Under the pieces are notes generated by a model. It worked only from the letters and a program-made list of their open reading frames with translations. It was not told the origin of the DNA and searched no databases. Position numbers and translations under genes: made by a program. From Patescibacteria group bacterium (lineage in GTDB: Bacteria > Patescibacteriota > Patescibacteriia > Patescibacteriales > GWC2-42-12), in NCBI GenBank assembly GCA_028707005.1, contig JAQTVB010000009.1, positions 1 through 43,080 of the forward strand: a stretch of 43,080 bases of DNA, read 5' to 3'. Below, one piece after another: positions 1 to 7,058 of this stretch (within the stretch, counting starts at the first letter, position 1; every line of letters begins with the position of its first letter).

Positions 1-25
1 CAAAGAAGCAAATTTTTAATTTTTT

Positions 26-1729
26 ATGTCCAATACTCAATCCATTGAAGATTTATACAGCGATGCGGTTGGCAAGGGCGATGATGATAATAATGCGGCG
101 GCTAAATTGGCGGTCAAACAAAAGCAATTTAAGATTAAAGAAATCGAGCGGCTGACAAAAACCAAGGCCGACAATCTGGGTCTGCTTTATACTGATTTGG
201 TCGGTTTTCCGATTAGCCCGGAAGCTTTGGTTTTAATTGACGAAGCTGAAGCCGGAGAGCTTCAAGCCCTTTGTTTCTTCTATGATGGAAAAAATATCCG
301 TTTGGCCAGCCTGGACCCGGCTAATCTTAAAGCGGCAGACAAAGCCAAAGAACTGAGAGAAAAATATTTCGCGGATGTTAAGATTTATTTGGTTTCGCAA
401 AACAGTTTTGACTATGGCTTAAAAATGTATAAAACCATACCAAAGGTCAAGGAAACGGTAAGGGGTGTAAAAATCACTGAAGATGATTTGAATAAATATG
501 GAGAAAAGTTTTCCAGCTTCAAAGATTTGCAGGCGGAAATAACCAAAGCGCAAATCACGGAAGTGGTGACCATGATTATGGCCGCGGCCATAAAATCCAA
601 CACGTCCGATGTCCATATTGAAGCCGAGGAAGGGCTGATTAAAATCAGATTCAGGATTGACGGCGTGTTGCATGACGCGGCCACGATAGATAAAGCGGCG
701 TGGGAAAAAATAATTTCGCGCCTCAAGCTTTTAGCCGGAGCGAAAATTAATGTAACCGACAAGCCGCAAGATGGCCGGTTGTCCATCTACATGAAAGATG
801 ACCGCGTTGATATCAGGGCGTCTTTTTTACCTACAAATTTTGGCGAAAGCGTAGTCATGAGATTATTACGCTCTAGCGCCGTGGGGCTGGAATTCAAGGA
901 TTTAGGCTTGCGCAGCCGGGCCTTTGATCAGCTTAAAAGAGAAGTGGAACGCCCCAACGGCATGATTATCACTACCGGTCCGACCGGCTCGGGAAAAACT
1001 ACCACGCTGTACGCGATTTTAAAAAAACTCAACAACCCAGAAACCAAGATTATCACCATTGAGGATCCGATCGAATATCAATTAAGCGGCGTCAATCAGT
1101 CGCAAACCAGCAAAAATTATACTTTCGCCCAGGGCTTAAGGTCAATCGTCCGCCAAGACCCGGATATCATTATGGTCGGCGAAATCCGCGATCTGGAAAC
1201 CGCGGAAATCGCCATCCAATCCGCCCTGACCGGGCATTTGGTTTTATCCACGATCCACACTAACGATGCGGCCGGCACGGTACCGAGGTTTTTATCCATG
1301 GGCGCCAAACCCTTTTTATTGGCGCCGGCCCTAAACGCCATGATCGGGCAGAGATTGGTAAGAAAAAATTGCCAGCAATGCAAGCGGGAAGTTAAGCTTG
1401 ACGCCGAGACGTTGAAACGGGTGATAGAGCAGCTGAAAGCGCTGGGAGAGAAAGACAAACAGGGCATCAATTTTGACAATTTAAAATTTTACCAGGGCAC
1501 CGGCTGCGAAGCCTGCCAGGGATTGGGCTATAAGGGTCGAATCGGCATTTACGAAATCATGGCCGTTAATCAGGAGATGGAAAAACTCATTTTAGGCGGT
1601 TCTGCCAGTGAATACGACATGCGCGATAATGCCGCCAAGAATGGCATGATCACCATGGTGCAAGACGGCCTGTTAAAGGCGCTGGACGGAATTACCAGCG
1701 TGGAAGAAGTGTTTAGAGTCTCGGAATAG
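26..1729 (+). CDS. pilB: Type IV pilus assembly / type II secretion ATPase (PilB/GspE family)
   Basis: A 567-residue cytoplasmic ATPase expected to power pilus extension. Residues about 50-140 resemble the MshEN-type N-terminal domain. The ATPase core follows, with Walker A GPTGSGKTT at 318-326, a Walker B region IIMVGEIRD at about 381-389 and the histidine-box stretch LSTIHTNDA at about 408-416. Paired cysteines C449/C452 and C494/C497 form the tetracysteine zinc site typical of PilB/GspE. Length is normal for the family. No Shine-Dalgarno sequence is seen; the ATG follows a T-rich stretch. Retraction ATPases (PilT) lack the long N-terminal region, so PilB is preferred. The only other pilus-like gene here is the TrbC-like pilin at 36967-37611. 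Confidence 0.95.
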   Translation: MSNTQSIEDLYSDAVGKGDDDNNAAAKLAVKQKQFKIKEIERLTKTKADNLGLLYTDLVGFPISPEALVLIDEAEAGELQALCFFYDGKNIRLASLDPANLKAADKAKELREKYFADVKIYLVSQNSFDYGLKMYKTIPKVKETVRGVKITEDDLNKYGEKFSSFKDLQAEITKAQITEVVTMIMAAAIKSNTSDVHIEAEEGLIKIRFRIDGVLHDAATIDKAAWEKIISRLKLLAGAKINVTDKPQDGRLSIYMKDDRVDIRASFLPTNFGESVVMRLLRSSAVGLEFKDLGLRSRAFDQLKREVERPNGMIITTGPTGSGKTTTLYAILKKLNNPETKIITIEDPIEYQLSGVNQSQTSKNYTFAQGLRSIVRQDPDIIMVGEIRDLETAEIAIQSALTGHLVLSTIHTNDAAGTVPRFLSMGAKPFLLAPALNAMIGQRLVRKNCQQCKREVKLDAETLKRVIEQLKALGEKDKQGINFDNLKFYQGTGCEACQGLGYKGRIGIYEIMAVNQEMEKLILGGSASEYDMRDNAAKNGMITMVQDGLLKALDGITSVEEVFRVSE

Positions 1730-1829
1730 ACACCAAAGAAACGAATAGAGAACGAATAGCACGAAGGAAAGAATCAGCGTGATAATATATTCGTGTTTTT
1801 CGTTTTATGTTAGTTAATTTAGTGTTTAT

Positions 1830-2399
1830 ATGATTAACAAAAAATTTATTCAGCAGTTAAAAAAGGAACATGACGCGCACGCGGGCGAGGGCCGGCAGAT
1901 TGTAAGCCTGTCCAATATTGTTTTGCACGACGCTAAAAAAGCGATTTTTTCTTTGCATCGCGATGATCTGGCCAGCGCCAAACAGACCCTGGGAGAAGTA
2001 GAGGCGATTCTAATCAACTTGGAGAAAAAATTCAGCTTTACTCGGCTGGAAGAGGAGGGGGCATATCGGGCGGCGGTGGAAGAATACGCCGAAGCGAAAA
2101 TGTTTTTTTTGGTTATGACCGGGAAAAAGGTTGATAAAATCAAAGAAGTAAAGCTGGATTATGAAAGTTATTTGGGTGGTTTGAGCGACCTGATCGGCGA
2201 GCTGGTACGCCGAGCCATCAAGATGGCCACTGACGGGAAATTCGGTGAAGTCAAAAAAATTCATCAGATCGCGGACGAGGTCATGGCCGAATTGGTGGAA
2301 TTTGATATGAGAAGCTATTTAAGGACAAAATATGATCAGGCCAAGGGCCATTTAAGAAAACTCGAGCAGATTAATTACGAGATTAATTTAAGAAAATAG
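1830..2399 (+). CDS. Translin-family nucleic-acid-binding protein
   Basis: A 189-residue, almost wholly helical protein. The region DYESYLGGLSDLIGELVRR and the C-terminal pattern of an LR-x-K-x-D-x2-K-x2-L-x-K-x-E-x3-Y segment match the translin/TRAX fold, in which subunits form ring-like oligomers that bind single-stranded RNA or DNA. Archaeal and some bacterial homologues are often misnamed haloacid dehalogenase. Function in bacteria is not established, and I infer only single-strand nucleic-acid binding. The gene lies 100 nt after pilB across an A/T-rich spacer with an imperfect inverted repeat, so it may be a separate unit. A terminator-like hairpin follows at 2505-2541. Confidence 0.8.
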   Translation: MINKKFIQQLKKEHDAHAGEGRQIVSLSNIVLHDAKKAIFSLHRDDLASAKQTLGEVEAILINLEKKFSFTRLEEEGAYRAAVEEYAEAKMFFLVMTGKKVDKIKEVKLDYESYLGGLSDLIGELVRRAIKMATDGKFGEVKKIHQIADEVMAELVEFDMRSYLRTKYDQAKGHLRKLEQINYEINLRK

Positions 2400-2504
2400 C
2401 TTATATTGAATCATATTAGTTACTATTAATTTCAGCGCCTCAAAAATTAAACAAAATTTAGCTGAGACTTTACCTGGTTGGTACATAACCCGCATTATGC
2501 ACAT

Positions 2505-2541
2505 AAAAACAGGGGCGAAAAAATCATGCCCTTGTTTTTTT
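2505..2541 (+). terminator. Rho-independent terminator after translin-family gene
   Basis: An 8-bp stem (ACAGGGGC at 2509-2516 with GCCCTTGT at 2528-2535, one G.U pair) is flanked by A and T runs and followed by T residues to 2541. It isolates the translin gene from the next unit. The rest of 2400-2691 holds no gene; 2598-2656 can fold into a GC-rich stem around GGCTG-TTTTT-CAGCC just before the next gene's ribosome-binding site. Confidence 0.6.
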
Positions 2542-2691
2542 ATTAGTGGTTGATGCAAGTTAGTTTTTATGATAATGTTGAGATAATTTGTCTGGAGGGC
2601 GCTCTTTAAAAGGCTATTTGTTAGTAAGCTAGGCTGTTTTTCAGCCGCGCGCCCCGAAGTAAACAATTTAACCACGAAAGGAAGAGTAAGT

Positions 2692-3228
2692 ATGAACGTA
2701 CAGCTTATTGTCGGTACAGTAATTACAGTCGCAATCGTTGTGGCACCAGCTTGGCTGTCTTACCGGATTTACAAACGAATCGGTCGTCGCTGCACCGAGA
2801 AGAAAGACAAGTATCAAGATACCAAAGAATTTTGCGGTTGCAATCTCAGGCGCGTGCACAAAATATTACTGCCGGAAGACGAAAGAATTTCTTTTCTCAG
2901 TCAAAACGGCCGGTGGCGTTGCTGGATCAGGCGTAGCATTAAGCTTACTTTCACCATTTGTCCCGTCCATGGGGTAAAATGCGTGAAGATTGATTTTGAC
3001 ATCTTATCAGTCTTCCACGCGCTTTGGACGAACTGGTTTCGCAAAGAGCAATATACAATGCAGGAAAAAAAGTTAATCGATGCTTTTTGGACAAAGGTCA
3101 AACAGCTTCATGCAAGTGGAGGGCACAAGACGCTCGATGGTCAAACCACCGATACGCCGCCGATTTCATTATCTTCTATAGTGGAGAGTGTTTTTGAGGA
3201 ACTTTCCGATGTTATGGGCGGTGAGTGA
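2692..3228 (+). CDS. Hypothetical membrane-anchored protein, Cys-rich
   Basis: An unrecognised 178-residue protein. Residues about 4-26 form one hydrophobic segment followed by arginines and lysines, suggesting an N-terminal anchor with a cytoplasmic body. The body has scattered cysteines (a CGC pair, a Cys in RWRCW, CPVHGVKC), which could be a metal site but no known motif is clear. The start is supported by a GAAAGGAAGAG Shine-Dalgarno-like stretch about 6 nt upstream, stronger than at most genes here. Codon choice (CGT, CGC, ATC) looks different from neighbouring genes. The gene sits between two terminators (2505-2541 and 3248-3281), so it is a stand-alone unit and possibly acquired. Confidence 0.65.
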   Translation: MNVQLIVGTVITVAIVVAPAWLSYRIYKRIGRRCTEKKDKYQDTKEFCGCNLRRVHKILLPEDERISFLSQNGRWRCWIRRSIKLTFTICPVHGVKCVKIDFDILSVFHALWTNWFRKEQYTMQEKKLIDAFWTKVKQLHASGGHKTLDGQTTDTPPISLSSIVESVFEELSDVMGGE

Positions 3229-3247
3229 CCGTGCCTCTTGAAGTAAG

Positions 3248-3281
3248 GCGCGCCACAGTCAAAGTGGCGCGCTCTTTTTTT
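3248..3281 (+). terminator. Rho-independent terminator after hypothetical gene
   Basis: A perfect 9-bp stem GCGCGCCAC (3248-3256) / GTGGCGCGC (3264-3272), a 7-nt loop, then TCTTTTTTT. Its T tract overlaps the -35 region of the following capA promoter. Confidence 0.9.
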
Positions 3282-3308
3282 GGTAAATTCGGCCATTTAG
3301 GCTATAAT
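3280..3308 (+). promoter_or_regulatory. Sigma70-like promoter of capA-like gene, leaderless geometry
   Basis: TTGGTA (3280-3285), a 17-nt spacer and TATAAT (3303-3308). The ATG at 3315 starts 6 nt after the -10 box, where transcription itself should begin, so the mRNA is predicted to be leaderless. Confidence 0.7.
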
Positions 3309-3314
3309 TAAGGC

Positions 3315-4466
3315 ATGAAAAAGCTTGATAAATTTATTAAGCTGGCTTGTTTGTCGGCTTTGATTTTAACCATCTTTTCCGTGGGCTGGTTTTTTTGCCG
3401 AAATATCAGTTTTACGGATAATCTGAAAATAGATTTATTTTCACCATTTAAGTTCAACAAAAAAACGGCTGCGGTTATAGCAGAAGCAGAAAATTATCAG
3501 ACCGTGAAAATGCTGTTCGTCGGCGACATAATGCTGGACCGGCATGTTAAGGAAAAAATAGAAGAAAAAAACCTGGCTTATTTATTCGACGGTTTTAAGG
3601 CCGGCGGATTTGATTTCAGGCAGTATGATTTAGTGAACGCCAATCTGGAGGGCGCGGTTACGGATAGCGGCGCGCATTACGCGCCGGCTTATAGCTATGA
3701 TTTTGCCTTCGCGCCGGAACTGATCGGCGAATTGAAAAATTATAATTTTAAAATATTCAATTTGGCCAATAACCATCTTACTGATCAGGGCGAACGCGGC
3801 GTGGTTGAAACCGGGATCAATCTGGCCAAGCTGGGCTATAAATATTACGGCTGCCAGGATGCTCAAGCCGGCGATTGTAGCGCGACTATTTACGAAGCGC
3901 GCGGCTTTAAAATAGGCTTTGCCGGATTCAGCATGGTTTATAAAGAATTTAACCAGGCCGAAGCGGAAAAAATAATCGCAGAATTAAAAAATAAAACCGA
4001 TTTAACCGTAGTTAGTATTCATTGGGGAAAGGAGTACGAGCATATTTTTAATGGCATACAAGAGAGCATAGCCCATAAATTCATAGATGCGGGCGCCGAT
4101 ATAATAGTCGGCCATCATCCGCACGTGGTGCAAGGCGTGGAAATTTATGAAACTAAACGCGCCGCTGCAAATGGCGCTCATCCGAATGAGTTAATAAGGA
4201 GGCCGATTTTTTATTCTTTGGGCAATTTTATTTTTGACCAATATTTTTCGCGCGACACCCAGGAAGAGCTGGCCATAGAGCTGGATTGGAATGCCGCGGG
4301 TCAAGGCAGAGTAATTTTATATCCGTTGATTTCCAGACAGAGCCAGCCCAGTCTGATGGCGGGCGAAGCAAGGCGGAAATATCTGGAGAAAATCGCGGGC
4401 TGGTCAAAGGGAGATAGCCGGCTTATGGAGGGGATAAAAAAGGGGGAGCTATCTATTGATTTTTAG
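3315..4466 (+). CDS. CapA-family poly-gamma-glutamate synthesis protein / metallophosphoesterase
   Basis: A 383-residue protein with an N-terminal membrane anchor (residues about 9-28) and an extracytoplasmic calcineurin-like phosphoesterase domain of the PGA_cap type. Visible family motifs are GDIMLDR (70-76), an LEGAVTD segment, NLANNHLTDQG, SIHWGKEY, GHHPHVVQ and YSLGNFIFDQ; the Asp, Asn and His residues are the metal ligands. CapA proteins take part in polyglutamate capsule export or attachment, but no CapB or CapC is present here, so an envelope phosphoesterase role is all I infer. The amino-acid permease begins 17 nt downstream, so the genes through 6102 may be co-transcribed. Confidence 0.85.
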   Translation: MKKLDKFIKLACLSALILTIFSVGWFFCRNISFTDNLKIDLFSPFKFNKKTAAVIAEAENYQTVKMLFVGDIMLDRHVKEKIEEKNLAYLFDGFKAGGFDFRQYDLVNANLEGAVTDSGAHYAPAYSYDFAFAPELIGELKNYNFKIFNLANNHLTDQGERGVVETGINLAKLGYKYYGCQDAQAGDCSATIYEARGFKIGFAGFSMVYKEFNQAEAEKIIAELKNKTDLTVVSIHWGKEYEHIFNGIQESIAHKFIDAGADIIVGHHPHVVQGVEIYETKRAAANGAHPNELIRRPIFYSLGNFIFDQYFSRDTQEELAIELDWNAAGQGRVILYPLISRQSQPSLMAGEARRKYLEKIAGWSKGDSRLMEGIKKGELSIDF

Positions 4467-4483
4467 ATTAAAATTATTTTTCT

Positions 4484-5617
4484 ATGTCTAAAAGTTATCT
4501 ATTGGCGGTGGCGACTTTGATGGGCGCGATCATCGGCGTGGGGTTATTCGCCATCCCATTCGTCGCCAGCAAGACCGGGGTTTTGCCTTTATTTATTTTC
4601 ATGATCGGCCTGGCCGCGGCGCAGTATCTTTTGCATTTATTATTCGCCGAAGCGGTTTTAGCCACGAAAGACAAGCACCGCTTGCCCGGGCTGGTGGGCA
4701 AATATTGGAGCAATAAAGGCAAAAAGTATGTTTTAATCATTGAGGTGGTAAGTTCTTATGGCTCAACTCTGGCTTATATTATCGCCGGCGGGTTATTCTT
4801 GCATCAGTTGTTGAATCCTTATCTGGGCGGCAGCATCTTTCTTTATTCTACCGGCCTGTTTCTCGCCGTCTCGGCGATCACTTTCTTTGACATCAAGCTG
4901 ATCGCCGGCACGGAATTTATTTTAACCGCTTTTTTGCTCGCCACCATCGGCTTGATTACTTGGCGGGGGTTTGGCCATATCCAGCTAAGCAATTATCACC
5001 TGATCAATTGGGGGAACTTTTTTTTGCTTTATGGCGCGGTTTTTTTCACCGTGGGCGGCGGAGCGGCCATCCCCGAAGTCTGCCGTTTGCTGGATAACGA
5101 GAAAAATAAAATTAAAAGCGCCATTGCCTGGGGTACTTTTTTGTCGGCGACGCTGATGCTGGTTTTTATTATGGTAATTTTGGGCATCACCGGCGATAAA
5201 AGTTCGGTTGACGCCTTAGCCGGCTTGGGCGCGGTTTTGCATGATGGCGTGGTAACTTTTTCCTTGGTTTTTGGCTTGTTGGCAGTGATCACTTCTTATG
5301 TCGTTACCGCTCAAGCCGCGGAAGAAATTTTTGAATGGGACTTTAAAATGTCCAATAAGTTAGCTTGGTTTTTGGCGAGCTGCGTTCCTTATTTTTTCTA
5401 TCTGATCGGCTGGGCCGATTTAACCAAGACGATCAGTTTCACCGGCGCGGTAACCGGGGGGGTAGCCGGCATAATTTTGATTTGGCTGGTATTTAAGATC
5501 AAGGCTCGCCCCGAGCAGCCATCGGCCGTAAACAATAAATTATCCAAACCCTTGGCTTACTTTTTGTCGGCATTGTTTATTTTGGGCATGATTTATGAAA
5601 TTTGGAATATATTATGA
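4484..5617 (+). CDS. Amino-acid permease (aromatic / HAAAP-like, APC superfamily)
   Basis: A 377-residue polytopic membrane protein with about 11 hydrophobic segments. The N-terminal GAIIGVGLFAIPFVASKTG is the glycine-rich TM1 signature of the hydroxy/aromatic amino-acid permease group within the APC superfamily. It is predicted to import amino acids across the cytoplasmic membrane, in keeping with an organism that lacks many biosynthetic pathways. Substrate cannot be read from sequence. Its TGA stop overlaps the ATG of the next gene (ATGA at 5614-5617), so the two are translationally coupled. Confidence 0.85.
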   Translation: MSKSYLLAVATLMGAIIGVGLFAIPFVASKTGVLPLFIFMIGLAAAQYLLHLLFAEAVLATKDKHRLPGLVGKYWSNKGKKYVLIIEVVSSYGSTLAYIIAGGLFLHQLLNPYLGGSIFLYSTGLFLAVSAITFFDIKLIAGTEFILTAFLLATIGLITWRGFGHIQLSNYHLINWGNFFLLYGAVFFTVGGGAAIPEVCRLLDNEKNKIKSAIAWGTFLSATLMLVFIMVILGITGDKSSVDALAGLGAVLHDGVVTFSLVFGLLAVITSYVVTAQAAEEIFEWDFKMSNKLAWFLASCVPYFFYLIGWADLTKTISFTGAVTGGVAGIILIWLVFKIKARPEQPSAVNNKLSKPLAYFLSALFILGMIYEIWNIL

Positions 5618-6102
5618 AATTTTTAGTCATTTCCGACATTCACGACAACCTGGTCAACTTGAAGAAGTGCTTGCAGTGGGGGCGGAACCGGGGAATTACC
5701 GAGGCGATTTGCTGCGGCGACGTGGTTAACGGCGAAACTTTGGCGTATCTGGCGCAAAATTTGCAAACCATTTATCTGGTGCGCGGCAATTTGGAAATCT
5801 ATGATGAAGCGGAAGTTAAGCCATATAAAAACATAAAATACCTGGGCCGTTTCGGTGTTTTTGAGCTGGATGGCAAAGCCGTTGGTCTGTGCCACGAACC
5901 TTGGTATATTAAATATGTTTTACAGCAAAAGCCATGCGGCATTATTTTTTACGGCCACACGCATGAGCCGTGGATGAAAACGGAAGATGGCATTACCATG
6001 ACCAACCCCGGCACTTTGGGCGGGGTATTCACTAAAGCCACCTTTGCGGTCTGGGACAGCCAGAGCGGGGAATTGGAGTTGGAGATTTTAGAATTAATAT
6101 AA
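5614..6102 (+). CDS. YfcE/MJ0936-type metallophosphoesterase
   Basis: A 162-residue calcineurin-like phosphoesterase. It shows SDIHDN (metal ligands Asp and His), CGDVVNGE, VRGNLE in place of the usual VxGNCD, and FYGHTHEPWM near the C-terminus. The start is set at ATG 5614, which overlaps the permease stop; an upstream TTG at 5602 would lie within the permease gene. The family hydrolyses phosphodiesters, often cyclic nucleotides or model substrates in vitro; the real substrate is unknown. The gene ends 14 nt before a palindromic repeat. Confidence 0.85.
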   Translation: MKFLVISDIHDNLVNLKKCLQWGRNRGITEAICCGDVVNGETLAYLAQNLQTIYLVRGNLEIYDEAEVKPYKNIKYLGRFGVFELDGKAVGLCHEPWYIKYVLQQKPCGIIFYGHTHEPWMKTEDGITMTNPGTLGGVFTKATFAVWDSQSGELELEILELI

Positions 6103-6115
6103 GTCTAGACAGTAA

Positions 6116-6167
6116 GGACAGGTCGCGATGCAAGGTACGGACAGGTCGCGACCTGTCCTTACCTTGC
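6116..6167. repeat. Nested palindrome upstream of inositol monophosphatase
   Basis: A perfect 20-nt palindrome (6139-6158, arms GGACAGGTCG) is nested in a 38-nt inverted repeat (6130-6167) with only one mismatched pair (6138/6159). A second copy of the GGACAGGTCGCGA half lies at 6116-6128. It sits directly before the suhB-like ATG, as extrapalindromic (REP-like) repeats do. Confidence 0.85.
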
Positions 6168-6178
6168 ACATATATTTT

Positions 6179-6955
6179 ATGCTTACTCAAATCAAACAAG
6201 CCGCTGTGACCGCGGCCAAAGAGGCGGGCCGGATGCTTGAGCGAGAATACGAAAAATTCAATCGCGCCGCGGTGATGTTAAAATCCAAGCATGAAGTTTT
6301 AACCAAGGCGGATTTAATGTCCCAGGAAATTATCATCAAGGAAATCAGAAAGCATTTTCCCGGCCATGGCATTGTCTCCGAAGAGCAGAAAAATCAAGAC
6401 CGCCAGCCAGAGTACTGCTGGTATCTTGATCCGCTTGACGGCACGACTAACTTTTCCATACATAATCCGCTGTGGTCTATCTCTTTGGCCTTGGCTAAGG
6501 AAAATGAATTGGTTTTTGGTTTGGTTTACGCGCCGCTCTTGGGCGAGATTTTTACGGCGCAGGCCGGCCAAGGCGCGGAACTAAACGGCCGGACGATTAT
6601 GGTTTCCAAGACCAATCAAGGCAAAGTGATTAATACCTTTTGCCACGGCAGCCGCGATGCGGACATAAAAAAGGCCGCGGCTTATTGGCGAAAACAGAAG
6701 CTAGCGGAAGTAGACTGCCGCCAGTTAGGCTCGGCGGCCATTGAATTGGCTTATGTGGCGTCGGGGCGGGTAGAATCTTTTTTAGCCCCAGGAGTTAAAG
6801 TTTGGGACGTAGCGGCCGGCGTGTTGCTGGTGCGCCAGGCCGGCGGCACGGTAACGGATTTTCAGGGCCGGGAGTGGCGGCTGGGCGATACGGATATCGC
6901 GGCGTCTAATGGTAAAGTGCATGGGCAGATATTAAGGGCGATAGGGGGAAAATAA
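6179..6955 (+). CDS. Inositol monophosphatase family protein (SuhB-like)
   Basis: A 258-residue lithium-sensitive sugar phosphatase fold. The metal and active-site signatures are present: a Glu-Glu pair in SEEQKN, DPLDGTTNF (the classical motif) and WDVAAGVLLVRQAGG near the C-terminus. It should dephosphorylate inositol-1-phosphate or a related sugar phosphate such as FBP or NADP. The start is placed at ATG 6179 (MLTQIKQAA), since the in-frame extension to 6128 would translate the palindromic repeat. There is no obvious Shine-Dalgarno sequence. An A/T-rich imperfect inverted repeat fills 6956-7058. Confidence 0.9.
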   Translation: MLTQIKQAAVTAAKEAGRMLEREYEKFNRAAVMLKSKHEVLTKADLMSQEIIIKEIRKHFPGHGIVSEEQKNQDRQPEYCWYLDPLDGTTNFSIHNPLWSISLALAKENELVFGLVYAPLLGEIFTAQAGQGAELNGRTIMVSKTNQGKVINTFCHGSRDADIKKAAAYWRKQKLAEVDCRQLGSAAIELAYVASGRVESFLAPGVKVWDVAAGVLLVRQAGGTVTDFQGREWRLGDTDIAASNGKVHGQILRAIGGK

Positions 6956-7058
6956 TTATCAATTATCAATTATCAATTTTCAAATTATTAGATTTGTACA
7001 AATTTTTTAGAAATTGAGACATTGAGTAATTGGAAATTGAAAATTAGAAATTATAAAC

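Noticed and set aside
6128-6178. Upstream start for the inositol monophosphatase
   Set aside because: The extra 17 codons are encoded by the palindromic repeat; ATG 6179 matches the family N-terminus.
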